Below are positions 45,637 to 55,397 of a stretch of DNA of 64,000 bases, one piece after another; within the stretch, counting starts at the first letter, position 1, and every line of letters starts with the position of its first letter. The notes beneath the pieces were generated by a model. It did not search any database and was not told the origin of the DNA. It worked only from the letters and a program-made list of their open reading frames with translations. The stretch comes from an uncultured Parabacteroides sp. (GTDB taxonomy: Bacteria > Bacteroidota > Bacteroidia > Bacteroidales > Tannerellaceae), in contig NZ_CANTZW010000006.1 in the NCBI RefSeq assembly GCF_947855115.1, forward strand, positions 62,001 to 126,000, given 5' to 3'. The translations under genes and the position numbers were made by a program.

Positions 45637-46747
45637 TCAAGAAAATTCGTTGACGATATAAGAAATATAAGAAACCCCAACAAACGGCGATATAGGCGAT
45701 AGCGTTCACCAAAGGCTGAGCGGTCTCGGGCATCAGCTTCGCCAACCCACCGAATATCGCCTCGGAAGTATAGGAGAAACAGATAAAACGCTGCGCTAAA
45801 TAGATCGTAATGGAGTTCATGCCGATCACGGTAAAAAACAAGGTCCATTTACGCCACCTCAATACATCTATGATATAAAAGAACAAAGCAAACATCCAAA
45901 CGGAATAAGCACCTACTACACAGACAAAGGAACTTGTCCATAACTTCTTGTTGATCGGGAAGAGCAAGCTCCATAACAAACCGACGATCAACAGCACAGC
46001 TCCCGCTCCTACCAAACAAAGCACTTTCTTTCGGTCGGTCAGCCCTTCTTTCCGCAGCTTGATCCATTCACCGGTGAGCATACCCAGCATCGCCGTGGCA
46101 ATTGCGGGAACGGTAGAGAATAAACCCTCCGGATCAAAAACAGTCTCATGTAAACATCCGGGAAGAAACAGACGGTCAATATACCCCACCAGGTTTCCCT
46201 CGAATGTGAACGGCCCCGCTCCACCGGCATCCGGCACAGGCACAAAAGCCATCGCCAACCAATAGCCAACCAAGATAAAAGCCGCTATCCCCGCACGCAG
46301 TTTCCAACCGAAACGGACAAACAACAAGGCCGCAAACATCCATCCCAACCCGATACGTGCCAATACACTTGCGCAACGCAGGTGGTCAAAATCAAACGAC
46401 AATAACCCGTTATATACCACTCCCAAGAAAACCAAGGTAATTCCACGACGGACGATCTTCTTGTAAATCGCTCCATCCGTCATACCTTTTCCTCGTTGCT
46501 TCTCTAGTGAGAACGGGAACGAAATACCCGCAATAAAGAGGAACAATGGGAAGATCGTATCGTGATGCGACAACCCGTTCCATTCCACATGTTCCATCTG
46601 CTCAGCTATCGCCTGAAAAAAAGAATTCGGAAACAATGTCGCCAAAGCGACAAATAAAGAAGCACCGCCCATAATAAAGAGCATATCAAAACCCCTAAGG
46701 GCATCCAATGATTGCAACCGCTGGGGTTGTTGTTTTTGTTTTTCCAT
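45629..46747 (-). CDS. DUF5009/NagX-like membrane acyltransferase
   Basis: This is a 372-residue polytopic protein (about 10 helices) related to heparan-alpha-glucosaminide N-acetyltransferase (DUF1624/DUF5009). The N-terminal LDALRGFDMLF and the HHDTIFPLFLFIAGIS motif with the family's conserved His are visible. It probably acetylates a sugar across the membrane. It ends next to a decayed paralogue. No operon partner identifies its substrate. Confidence 0.82.
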   Translation of the reverse strand: MEKQKQQPQRLQSLDALRGFDMLFIMGGASLFVALATLFPNSFFQAIAEQMEHVEWNGLSHHDTIFPLFLFIAGISFPFSLEKQRGKGMTDGAIYKKIVRRGITLVFLGVVYNGLLSFDFDHLRCASVLARIGLGWMFAALLFVRFGWKLRAGIAAFILVGYWLAMAFVPVPDAGGAGPFTFEGNLVGYIDRLFLPGCLHETVFDPEGLFSTVPAIATAMLGMLTGEWIKLRKEGLTDRKKVLCLVGAGAVLLIVGLLWSLLFPINKKLWTSSFVCVVGAYSVWMFALFFYIIDVLRWRKWTLFFTVIGMNSITIYLAQRFICFSYTSEAIFGGLAKLMPETAQPLVNAIAYIAVCWGFLYFLYRQRIFLKV

Positions 46748-46830
46748 ATAATCTATTTACATTTAAAGTCTCCCAAAAATCATAAATATAAAAGCTACTG
46801 CCATCCTTACAGAAATAGGGCGTCGGATCC

Positions 46831-48390
46831 TTAATCTCCTACCGCCCACTCTCCAACATTCCGTTCCACCTGATCGAACGAAACACCTATCTTGAAAAGT
46901 TTGCGATCGTCTATTTGATAGGGTAAGAGATACCCCTTATCTTCTATTTGTTTTAAGGCTTCCTCTACGGTGCCATTCAATTTGAATTCGAAAAGATAAA
47001 TATAGTTTGCTGTTTTGACAACGGCATCGGCACGACCTTTTGCGCTACGGATCTCCGTATCACAAAACTGCCCCATCAATTTGAATACCAAATAAAATAC
47101 GACTTGATAATGACGTTCCGTCTTGTCATTCAGCTCATACGGAAAATCCGCAAAAAAGACACGAAGACGCCGCATAAAGGAATCTATGTTCCCGGACTCC
47201 AAATCATCCACGAATTTCCCGATGTAAAAGCCTCTTTCCTCATCGGATATAGATGAATAAAAAGGAGTTATAAAGTTCAGAAAACCATAGCAAACCTCTT
47301 CATTGGGAAACTCGAGTTTATAAAGTTTAAAACGGGGATCATACTCCTTTATGGTCAAATATCCACTCTGATAAAGAAGAGGGATCGGATTATTCCGTTC
47401 CGCACGGTATTCGGTAAAGGCCGAAGCCTGTGTCTCTACGCCATCAATCAGGATACGCAGATCAAACTCGCTTTTCTTTAATAATTCGACAAGAAACGTA
47501 GGTGTACCGGTCTGAAACCAATAATCGCCAAACTCTCTCTTCTGCAAGGCACTTAATGCGCTAAATGGATTAAAGACACCTTCTCGGTTCGGATGAAAAT
47601 GATACCCGTCATACTGCCGCACCATTGTCTCCACGGTCTCTTCCCTTGATAGAGACTGCATCTGCCCCAACCGCTCTAATTCCGGCGTTAGATTATCGAC
47701 CAACTCCGCATGGGTAATCCCGCAAAGGGTCGCATAGTCATAGTCTAAACTTATATCATTGAGTTGGTTCAAATCACTGAAAACACTCACTTGCGCAAAT
47801 TTGGTAACTCCGGTAAGAAAGACAAAACGTAAATAACGATCCGCACTCTTGAGCACTCCATAAAACGCTTTCATGATATGTCGATACGCCTCTTGCAAGG
47901 GTTCGTTATAAATCGTTTGCAAAAGGGGCTTATCATATTCATCAATCAAGACTACTACTTGTCTGCCCGTTTGTTCCCAAGCACGACGAATCACGTAAAA
48001 AAAACGTTCTTCCGGAGCTCGCAATTTCATCTCATCGCCGTAAACAGCCTCCCACATTTCAAGATATTGGTTCAATATAGCCACCAGATCTGCCTCCGAC
48101 TCATATTTACGTGCATTCAAATCCAAATGCAATACCGGATAAACATTCCAATCTTGCTCTAGCTGATCAATGGCCAATCCTTTAAACAATTCTTTTTTTC
48201 CTTGGAAATAGGCTTCTAACGTAGATATCAATAAACTTTTCCCAAAACGGCGAGGACGACTCAGAAAGTAAGGCTTACCTTTCGTCACCAGTTGGTAAAT
48301 CAAGGCAGTCTTATCCACATACAAATAGTTCTCATTCCGAATATTCTCGAAACTCTGTATTCCTATCGGTAATTTACGCACAGTCGTCAT
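46831..48390 (-). CDS. AAA-ATPase-like/PD-(D/E)XK nuclease-like protein (DUF1703 type)
   Basis: This is a 519-residue protein of the multi-copy Bacteroidetes family. It has an N-terminal AAA-like domain (PF09820: IGIQSFENIRNENYLYVDKT, SRPRRFGKSLLIST with a Walker-like loop, VVLIDEYDKP) and a C-terminal PD-(D/E)XK nuclease-like domain (IRSAKGRADAVVKTANYIYLFEFKL). The cellular role is not known; family members are often many per genome. The TATCTTTG box at 48429-48422 is a candidate -7 element about 30 bases upstream. Confidence 0.88.
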   Translation of the reverse strand: MTTVRKLPIGIQSFENIRNENYLYVDKTALIYQLVTKGKPYFLSRPRRFGKSLLISTLEAYFQGKKELFKGLAIDQLEQDWNVYPVLHLDLNARKYESEADLVAILNQYLEMWEAVYGDEMKLRAPEERFFYVIRRAWEQTGRQVVVLIDEYDKPLLQTIYNEPLQEAYRHIMKAFYGVLKSADRYLRFVFLTGVTKFAQVSVFSDLNQLNDISLDYDYATLCGITHAELVDNLTPELERLGQMQSLSREETVETMVRQYDGYHFHPNREGVFNPFSALSALQKREFGDYWFQTGTPTFLVELLKKSEFDLRILIDGVETQASAFTEYRAERNNPIPLLYQSGYLTIKEYDPRFKLYKLEFPNEEVCYGFLNFITPFYSSISDEERGFYIGKFVDDLESGNIDSFMRRLRVFFADFPYELNDKTERHYQVVFYLVFKLMGQFCDTEIRSAKGRADAVVKTANYIYLFEFKLNGTVEEALKQIEDKGYLLPYQIDDRKLFKIGVSFDQVERNVGEWAVGD

Positions 48391-48421
48391 AACCTTTTTT
48401 CTTACTACACCTGTTGTTGAA

Positions 48422-48429
48422 CAAAGATA
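48422..48429 (-). promoter_or_regulatory. Candidate -7 box of the AAA-ATPase-like gene
   Basis: TATCTTTG on the minus strand fits TAnnTTTG and lies 31 bases upstream of the ATG. The best -33 candidate (CTTG, about 48448-48445) is only 15 bases away, so support is partial. Confidence 0.4.
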
Positions 48430-48498
48430 GAACTTTTTTCAGAACAAGCCTCCGGTTCTAGCTTTCATTCTATGAAATACTCGATTTTTTCCACCTAA

Positions 48499-48556
48499 TA
48501 AAGGGCGATATTTTACATCCCATAAGTTGGAAGTAGAATATCGCCCTCTATTTTAC
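48499..48556 (-). terminator. Terminator of the capsule operon
   Basis: A perfect 10 bp stem pairs GGGCGATATT (48503-48512) with AATATCGCCC (48537-48546) around a 24-base loop, followed on the minus strand by TTTATTAGG. It lies about 70 bases beyond the last capsule gene. Confidence 0.8.
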
Positions 48557-48618
48557 AAGACAGTTTGTCTATGAGTAAGCACTAGATCTAAGGCATACAA
48601 ATATTTCACTGAGTAAGA

Positions 48619-49383
48619 TCACCTCATAGCCTTAGCAAAAGCTCTAATCGCATAATGAATAAAATAATAAACAGCCTTATACACCGGCAAATCCATCTCA
48701 TTTCTCAAAATGTTCCACTGCCAACGCATGGCTTTTAATTTATTCGAAGAGACTGAATGGTCACCAACTCGGTAAAGAGCCGTCACCGTATTTGTGTTCT
48801 GCGCTTTATACCCTTGCTTTAAGATAGAAAGCCAACATACATAATCCTCATGCCCAATTTCCTTGAAAAATATTTTTCCCGTCAAGGCTGAATCATACAT
48901 GGCTGTCAAGCATCCTATACAATTCCCTTTCAATAACAAAGGATAATCAACCTCACAAGGAGCTATTATTTCACGTCCGTTTCGCTCACCATCTAGGTTT
49001 ACTTTCTCATAATTAGAGAAAACAATAGCGACCTCGGACTTTTCAAAAACTTTTAACTGATCGCTTAACTTATTCGGTAACCACATATCATCGCTATCCA
49101 AAAAAGCGATATACCGTCCTCTCGCTTCCTTTATTCCCATATTACGGGGTAACGTAGGCGAGCCGGATGGTTTATCCGTCCGTAAATATCGAATACGGGA
49201 ATCTATTCTCGCATACTTTTGAATGATTGAGAGTGAATCATCACGAGAACAATCATCCACAATAATCATCTCCCAATTCTCAAACGATTGAGCCAATACG
49301 GACTCAATCGCTTGGGATATAAAAGGAGCCGCATTATAACACGGGGTTATAATGGACACAAGAGGTAACACGTTAAAATACAA
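48619..49383 (-). CDS. Glycosyltransferase family 2
   Basis: This is a 254-residue GT-A enzyme with VSIITPCYNAAPFI, the nucleotide-sugar loop MIIVDDCSRDDS, and the metal-binding FLDSDDMW. It is the last gene of the capsule operon and should transfer one sugar to the growing lipid-linked repeat unit. Donor and linkage cannot be read. Confidence 0.92.
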   Translation of the reverse strand: MYFNVLPLVSIITPCYNAAPFISQAIESVLAQSFENWEMIIVDDCSRDDSLSIIQKYARIDSRIRYLRTDKPSGSPTLPRNMGIKEARGRYIAFLDSDDMWLPNKLSDQLKVFEKSEVAIVFSNYEKVNLDGERNGREIIAPCEVDYPLLLKGNCIGCLTAMYDSALTGKIFFKEIGHEDYVCWLSILKQGYKAQNTNTVTALYRVGDHSVSSNKLKAMRWQWNILRNEMDLPVYKAVYYFIHYAIRAFAKAMR

Positions 49384-49387
49384 ATGA

Positions 49388-50845
49388 TTATTTAAACAAA
49401 TAGCGTTTCAACTTAGCGAATGCCTTAAGCGAACGTTTCAAGTCTGAAGGATTACGCAAACCGACTCTCAGCCTATGTAAAATGTAACTGGCACGTAAAT
49501 AATATTTCTTCCGTGCCCTATTACAGAAATCAACCATTTCCCCTGCGGAAAGATCTGGTAAAGACAATACGGTGTTATGTGTACCATCCGGCAAACAATA
49601 CTTCTCATAATCCGTCTCTATATAGTTGTTTTCCCTCGCCCACTGATAAGCCTCCGTACCGGGATAAGGTATCAACGGGAAAAACTGGGCAGTATCCGTA
49701 TTCAACCTTAACGCTAACCGAAGAGTCTCTTCCATGGTTTCCCGGGTTTCGCCTTGGTTACCGACCATATAACAAGCATGTATTAACAAACCCGCCTTTT
49801 TAGCGTTGGCAACATACTGATAGAAATATTCCACCTTCGTTCCTTTCTTGATGTTATCCAATATCTGTTGGCTACCACTCTCTATACCCGGAATAATCAA
49901 ACGACATCCGGCCTTTTTCATAGCCAACATCGTTTCCAAATCAAGGTCCACACGAGCATTACATAACCATTTCAGCCGTTTATTCAATTTCTTTTCCACT
50001 AACAAACGACAAATGTCCAATACTCGCTTCTTATTGGCTGTAAATGTATCATCCTCGATTACTACCTCCTTCACATCTGGGAAATTAGCGGCAATGTATT
50101 CGAACTCGGCCACCACATTCTCTGCGGATCGTGCCCGAAAAGCATGCCCATGCATCGTTTGCGGATAGACACAGAAATTACAACGGAAGGGACATCCACG
50201 CCCGGTAAATATCTGGATAGAGGGATATGTGGCAGCAGCGAAAAAGTAATCCCTCTCATTTAAATGTTCCTTGATAAATTGTGAGGCAAAAGGAAGATCA
50301 TCCAAATTCTTCATCGGTGGCATATGCGCGGTTCGTACAAACTCCTTCCCGTCCCAAAAACAAAGCCCTCGAACCTCCCGCAGATCCTTTCCTGCGTCCA
50401 GAACATTCGCTAGCTCATTCACGATACAATCATATTCCCCAATAGCGACCGCATCCACCGCATTCGAATAACCCAACGTCTCTTCTGCGCAAGCCGAAGG
50501 ATGAGTCCCCACAAGTACGATAAACGAGTGAGGATACAATGCCTTCAGCTTCCCGGCAAAAGCAACGTCACTTTTAATGGAAGGCGTACTTGTATCTAAA
50601 ACAAACAATGAATGCTCATTATCCGTCTTCCGAATAATGTTTAAAGACTGTTCCTCATTTAACTGTTTAGCTGGAGCATCCAAAAAAGAGACATTATGTC
50701 CCTGTTTGCTTGAATACAAAGCCGCATAAATCAGCCATAGAGGATAATATAAAGCCCCACTTTTCGTAATTGCTGGACTACGAGACTCACGAGAGAATTT
50801 TCCATACTTAGCCTTAAATGGGGGATTGATAAAATAGATGTTCAT
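49388..50845 (-). CDS. B12-binding radical SAM enzyme in capsule operon
   Basis: This is a 485-residue protein with an N-terminal cobalamin-binding Rossmann-like domain (about 1-165) and a radical SAM barrel with the cluster motif GRGCPFRCNFC (about residue 215). The domain pattern is that of class B methyltransferase-type or rearranging enzymes. Its start overlaps the upstream acyltransferase stop by ATGA. In a capsule setting it may methylate or restructure an unactivated carbon of a sugar or lipid. The exact reaction is unknown. Confidence 0.85.
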   Translation of the reverse strand: MNIYFINPPFKAKYGKFSRESRSPAITKSGALYYPLWLIYAALYSSKQGHNVSFLDAPAKQLNEEQSLNIIRKTDNEHSLFVLDTSTPSIKSDVAFAGKLKALYPHSFIVLVGTHPSACAEETLGYSNAVDAVAIGEYDCIVNELANVLDAGKDLREVRGLCFWDGKEFVRTAHMPPMKNLDDLPFASQFIKEHLNERDYFFAAATYPSIQIFTGRGCPFRCNFCVYPQTMHGHAFRARSAENVVAEFEYIAANFPDVKEVVIEDDTFTANKKRVLDICRLLVEKKLNKRLKWLCNARVDLDLETMLAMKKAGCRLIIPGIESGSQQILDNIKKGTKVEYFYQYVANAKKAGLLIHACYMVGNQGETRETMEETLRLALRLNTDTAQFFPLIPYPGTEAYQWARENNYIETDYEKYCLPDGTHNTVLSLPDLSAGEMVDFCNRARKKYYLRASYILHRLRVGLRNPSDLKRSLKAFAKLKRYLFK

Positions 50846-51882
50846 ATCGATTTTCTTTTATAAGATTTTCCGTATAAAAATAATTCCAAAATAGGAGATA
50901 TAGAGACTATGTTCCTTATCCATATAGAAGCATAACAAATGAATAATGAAAATACCAATAGGAATAAAAAACAAAGTATATTATCAACAGATGATAAAGT
51001 AACATAATTGGATAATACCAATAAAAAGGAAAAAGGCCCATTATGAGTCACATAAATAGATAAAGACTCACGGCCGAAATATTGGAACATATTATCTACC
51101 TGTCTATTCCAAGAAACATGGCGAACAATAAAGAACAAAGAAGGGATAGCGAATAATGACAACACGATCTTCATCAATTGGTTAAACATTGAAGACATAT
51201 CATATACAAAAGAAGGTATCAGCAGGTAAAACATAACAAATGAAAATGAGAAAAACAAGTTATCATCCAAAACAAGATTCCTCAATTTGGTTTGTTTGCA
51301 TACTATTGTTCCTAAAAAGTAAAACGTGAAATAACTAAAAACAGAACGTATACCTTCTGAATAAACCTCATCTTTAGGCAAAGATTTATGCAACAATACA
51401 ATAAGCACAAACAAGAATAATAAGATCACATAATCCATAATGATTGATTTGGAATTTATCAGCTTAATGATCCATCTATATAACAAGAATAAAATCGAGA
51501 GAAAAAAGAGAGTAGCGAAAAACCATAATCCACCTCCCCACATTTTAATATAGTTTAATAGATAATCAATAAAGCTGTTCTCAACAGTTGATCTTAAGAA
51601 AAAGAAAGGAATCACAATTCCCCAAGTTACCATAGGTAACAACAATGTCCTAAACTTTTTGATCATGAAAGAAGATACCTCATTCCAACCAAAATTCTCT
51701 ATCCGAAATGTCATTTGGGCAACATACCCACTAATGAACATAAAAAGAGGCATATGGAATGAATAGATAAAGCGCCATAAGAAACTATTCTCACAATTGT
51801 TATACCCTATAATATGCCCAAGCACAACAAGCAAGATTGCGATTCCTTTTAATTGATCAATGTAAGATATCCTTGCATTCAT
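50842..51882 (-). CDS. Acyltransferase family 3 (capsule O-acetylation)
   Basis: This is a 346-residue polytopic membrane protein (about 10 helices) with the signature IDQLKGIAILLVVLGHIIGY near the N-terminus and SFHMPLFMFISGY. Proteins of this family O-acetylate surface polysaccharides. It is followed by the radical SAM gene with ATGA overlap. Its sequence is AT-rich compared with the flanks. Confidence 0.9.
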   Translation of the reverse strand: MNARISYIDQLKGIAILLVVLGHIIGYNNCENSFLWRFIYSFHMPLFMFISGYVAQMTFRIENFGWNEVSSFMIKKFRTLLLPMVTWGIVIPFFFLRSTVENSFIDYLLNYIKMWGGGLWFFATLFFLSILFLLYRWIIKLINSKSIIMDYVILLFLFVLIVLLHKSLPKDEVYSEGIRSVFSYFTFYFLGTIVCKQTKLRNLVLDDNLFFSFSFVMFYLLIPSFVYDMSSMFNQLMKIVLSLFAIPSLFFIVRHVSWNRQVDNMFQYFGRESLSIYVTHNGPFSFLLVLSNYVTLSSVDNILCFLFLLVFSLFICYASIWIRNIVSISPILELFLYGKSYKRKSI

Positions 51883-51893
51883 ATATCGCTTGA

Positions 51894-52802
51894 TTACAAA
51901 TTCAAAAGGACAAAAGGATGTGATTCTCGTTTTTCGACAGGAGGAAGTGACATATAATCTTCTCCATACAAATTCCTCAAATAGGTTGTTAAGTCATTGG
52001 GAACATAAGCTTTCACTCCCTCGAAAAGCATTTCCTTTGGAGGATAAAACACATCTTTACATAACATTTCTCCAAAATAGTGTTTTCGACCGACCGGAAT
52101 AGACAACAAGTTTGATATTCTACACAAAGAAGTCCATTTATCAAACCATAAACAGATTTTACGATAGCTAATAAAAAATAAAGAAGCTCCTACAAACAAT
52201 CGAAACTTATAAAATAAATACGACTTGATATTGGAGCTAAAAAAACTATCAGAACACTCATTACAACACAACCACATACCTTTTGAATTAACCAGAAAAA
52301 ACATTACATTGGAAACCGTACCATGCAGAAAACGAAGCAGCCTATTTTCTGGAACAAAATCCATGATAGTAATATCTATAGACACACCAGATGGACCTAT
52401 TTTTCTTTTATCGAACAAGTTGACAAGCAAAGTTCTTTTACGATGAATACGAGGCACTATATCAGGTACATCACCTCCATTTGACGGAGATGTCACATCA
52501 TATTTATCACCAAACTCTTCTTTGAATGTACTTAAAAACAAGAATATGTCTTTTCGAGGTATAATCAAATCAATATCATCATCCCAAGGAATAAAGCCAC
52601 CATGCCGTACTGCTCCTAATGCGCTACCACCACCTAGCAAGACTGTTAATCGCTTTTTCTCACAGATATACAATATATCTTTATACATATCTAGCAATAT
52701 ATCTTGAATTTGCTTTAGTTCCTCCTTCGTTGGTATTCTTAAGCCTAATCGAGCTTGTGTCTCTGAGTTTTTAACGTAATCTTGTATGCTTAACATAACC
52801 AC
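51894..52802 (-). CDS. LicD-family phosphotransferase
   Basis: This is a 302-residue LicD protein with the nucleotidyltransferase-fold motif LLGGGSALGAVRHGGF followed by PWDDDIDL that binds metal. LicD enzymes move a phosphorylated group, such as phosphocholine or ribitol phosphate, from a CDP donor to a sugar. An IspD/TarI-like cytidylyltransferase two genes upstream is the expected source of that donor. Confidence 0.9.
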   Translation of the reverse strand: MVMLSIQDYVKNSETQARLGLRIPTKEELKQIQDILLDMYKDILYICEKKRLTVLLGGGSALGAVRHGGFIPWDDDIDLIIPRKDIFLFLSTFKEEFGDKYDVTSPSNGGDVPDIVPRIHRKRTLLVNLFDKRKIGPSGVSIDITIMDFVPENRLLRFLHGTVSNVMFFLVNSKGMWLCCNECSDSFFSSNIKSYLFYKFRLFVGASLFFISYRKICLWFDKWTSLCRISNLLSIPVGRKHYFGEMLCKDVFYPPKEMLFEGVKAYVPNDLTTYLRNLYGEDYMSLPPVEKRESHPFVLLNL

Positions 52803-52806
52803 AATT

Positions 52807-53784
52807 TCATTTATATATTCCTAAAACTCGTCTCAATCCTTCTTCCAATGATACTTGAGGTTTCCAGCCCAAAGATTCCAACAATGAAGAATCCAATACA
52901 GCTCGTTGCACTTTAGAATATCCCTTAGATTCGGAATTGGAAGGAATATCATACATAACCTTTACACCCGCTGCTTGAGCTATTAACTCTGCCAGTTCTT
53001 TAATAGATAACACAGAGTCACTATTTGCGATATTGTAAGCCTTGCCATTTATACCCCGTAGCAAAATATATAATAAGGCAGAAGCACAATCTTCAACATA
53101 GCAATAAGAACGAACCTGACAACCCTCACTTTTCATGACCACATTCGCATTTTTCTTAGCATTTCGTAAGAATTGAGCGAATGCCCTATCATCGCGATCG
53201 GTATCCATTCCGTATATATGCCCAGGACGTGCGATTACAACATCCACTCCATATTGCTCTTTATAAGAAACACAAAGTGTCTCCGAAGCACGTTTACTAG
53301 AGGGGTAGCAAGCCCTAGGATTCAAACAATCCACATAACCACTATAACCCTCAACAAAATCCACCCCACCTCCTTCTCCATACACCTCTCCTGAAGATAT
53401 ATATAGGAGCCTTGCCTTTTTCTCTTTTGCCAACTCCAATAAATTTGATACACCCCAAAGATTAGACTTCATAGTTCCTACCGGATCGGTAGTGTAACGC
53501 TTCGGAGACGCATTACTTGCTCCATGAATAATATAATCCAACGATAGATCCAATGAAAAAGGCTCTATTACATCATGTTCGATAAAAGTAAACAATGGAT
53601 TCCCCCAATAGGTCTCAAAGCGCTTGTGAGCATATTCTTCATTTCTACTCATCGCATAAATACTTATATGGATTCCTTGTTTATTATAGTACATTAGGAG
53701 ATCTATAAAAGAAGAGCAAATTAAACCAGAGGCCCCAGTTATCAAAATAGATTTAGACCGTAGTTTATCTATTATTTTATTCAT
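52807..53784 (-). CDS. NAD-dependent epimerase/dehydratase (extended SDR)
   Basis: This is a 325-residue nucleotide-sugar SDR with an N-terminal Rossmann motif TGASGLIC (Cys where a third Gly is common), YISSGEVYGEG and the catalytic YPSSK. It may be an epimerase, dehydratase or decarboxylase of a sugar nucleotide. It is 4 bases before LicD and 12 after the cytidylyltransferase, so it may act on a CDP-linked compound rather than the usual UDP/dTDP sugar. Confidence 0.85.
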   Translation of the reverse strand: MNKIIDKLRSKSILITGASGLICSSFIDLLMYYNKQGIHISIYAMSRNEEYAHKRFETYWGNPLFTFIEHDVIEPFSLDLSLDYIIHGASNASPKRYTTDPVGTMKSNLWGVSNLLELAKEKKARLLYISSGEVYGEGGGVDFVEGYSGYVDCLNPRACYPSSKRASETLCVSYKEQYGVDVVIARPGHIYGMDTDRDDRAFAQFLRNAKKNANVVMKSEGCQVRSYCYVEDCASALLYILLRGINGKAYNIANSDSVLSIKELAELIAQAAGVKVMYDIPSNSESKGYSKVQRAVLDSSLLESLGWKPQVSLEEGLRRVLGIYK

Positions 53785-53796
53785 GAATATTCAATA

Positions 53797-54513
53797 TTAA
53801 AATCCAAATATCTGCTGATTTTCGTGTACATCAACCATTGCTTTGAATATAAAATAATCAGTAGGTGTAGTAATCTTTATATTCTCCATAGGTCCTATAA
53901 TTGTATGTAACTTATAACCATAATAACTCATCATAGAACAAGAATCTATAAAATCATGCCTATTCTCTTGTAAAGACTTTTTATGTGCAGAAAGAATATC
54001 TGATAAAATAAAGCTTTGAGGAGCACGAGCAATAAAAGAATCCGATCGAGAAGGAATATTTAAACTACCATCCCAACGTGAGACAATAAAAGTTTCCGTT
54101 GCAGGAATACAAGTGATACAAGAACCATGTTCCTTAACACATTCTATATTTTCACTAATGGTATCTTCCGTAATCAAAGGTCTCACTCCATCATGAATCA
54201 ACACAGTGCTGTCTAACGAAAAGTTCTCCGCTATCGCTTTTAAACCTGAATAAATAGAATCTTGTCCAGTACTTCCACCCGAGACTATAGCTTTCACCTT
54301 CGTAATCTCAAATTTACGGAGCATCTTTTCTAAATAAGGAATCCAATTTCTAAGACACACCACTACAATAGCATCAATTTCAGAATGATTATCAAACAAT
54401 TCTAACGTATAAATGATAATAGGCTTTCCACGAAATTCCAAAAATTGTTTAGGGCGACCTTTCGTATTCATCCGACGGCCTGATCCTCCTGCAAATATTA
54501 AAGATACATTCAT
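53797..54513 (-). CDS. IspD/TarI-family cytidylyltransferase
   Basis: This is a 238-residue CTP-dependent nucleotidyltransferase with the N-terminal FAGGSGRRM and PKQFLEF loop and VLIHDGVRPLIT. Its family includes IspD (isoprenoid path) and TarI/Bcs1-type enzymes that make CDP-ribitol. Its place in a capsule operon next to LicD favours the latter role. It overlaps the GT2 gene upstream by ATGA. Confidence 0.85.
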   Translation of the reverse strand: MNVSLIFAGGSGRRMNTKGRPKQFLEFRGKPIIIYTLELFDNHSEIDAIVVVCLRNWIPYLEKMLRKFEITKVKAIVSGGSTGQDSIYSGLKAIAENFSLDSTVLIHDGVRPLITEDTISENIECVKEHGSCITCIPATETFIVSRWDGSLNIPSRSDSFIARAPQSFILSDILSAHKKSLQENRHDFIDSCSMMSYYGYKLHTIIGPMENIKITTPTDYFIFKAMVDVHENQQIFGF

Positions 54514-55397
54514 GATTTTTTTATTTTTAATATTTGATACATAAACAAATCTAATATTTGTTTTTTAGCACTAACTTTATTATCTTTCAATAATATAAAA
54601 ATAAGATCAAAAAAAACATCTATATTACCTTTAAGTAATATTTTTATTAACGTTGGTATTAGATTTATATGATATTTAGAAAAACCTATATCAGTTAAGA
54701 AATCATTAACTCTTAACCAAACATTAAATCGACAAATCAAATATTGTATACTTCGTTTTGACATCAAAGATCCATTCCGTACTTCCCTAATATAAATACA
54801 TCTATCATCAAATCCTGTAGATTTAGAACAATAAGCCATTCTGATTGATCCCATCATATCATTCGCAACTATAGTCTCATCGAATAAAATATAATTATCC
54901 CGTATCAAATCAGAACGAATAATCTTTGCAAACGGAACATATGCATTATATCTATACTTATCCTTATTTCCTGCTAATGCTTCTTTCATTAATTTAGAAT
55001 ACTTAAGATCTCTTTTATGTATTCTTTTCGTGACTCCATCAATACATTTAGACCCAAGGAATATTAGATCATTATTTGATTCTTTCAATGTATCAAGAAT
55101 TGTCACCAATTCTTGAGTAAAATAATCATCAGCATCTGCAAACAATATCCATTTTCCTTTTGCATGTTCTAATCCTACATTCCGAGCATATCCAGCTCCT
55201 TTCCCTTCTTTTGTAAAATATACTTCTACGTTAGGAGCATTCATCCCTGGGAAATTATCAAAATCCACCACTTTAGGATCACTATTGTCATCCACTACAA
55301 TAATCTGAATATCATCTCTATACGGAATAGAATCCAAACAACGCTGCAATAACTTTGGTATATTCCTATGTGGAATAATAATCGAATAATTTATCAT
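54510..55397 (-). CDS. Glycosyltransferase family 2 (capsule)
   Basis: This is a 295-residue GT-A enzyme with YSIIIPHRNIPKLLQRCLDS, IIVVDDNSD and WILFADADDYF. Its start lies inside the 3' end of the polymerase gene (32-base overlap) and its stop overlaps the cytidylyltransferase start. It is very AT-rich and poor in G, unlike the regulatory genes at the head of the operon. Confidence 0.9.
   Translation of the reverse strand: MINYSIIIPHRNIPKLLQRCLDSIPYRDDIQIIVVDDNSDPKVVDFDNFPGMNAPNVEVYFTKEGKGAGYARNVGLEHAKGKWILFADADDYFTQELVTILDTLKESNNDLIFLGSKCIDGVTKRIHKRDLKYSKLMKEALAGNKDKYRYNAYVPFAKIIRSDLIRDNYILFDETIVANDMMGSIRMAYCSKSTGFDDRCIYIREVRNGSLMSKRSIQYLICRFNVWLRVNDFLTDIGFSKYHINLIPTLIKILLKGNIDVFFDLIFILLKDNKVSAKKQILDLFMYQILKIKKS

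Noticed and set aside
45591..45848. Small leftward protein overlapping the acyltransferase end.
   Set aside because: It is another frame of the intact acyltransferase and has no family resemblance.
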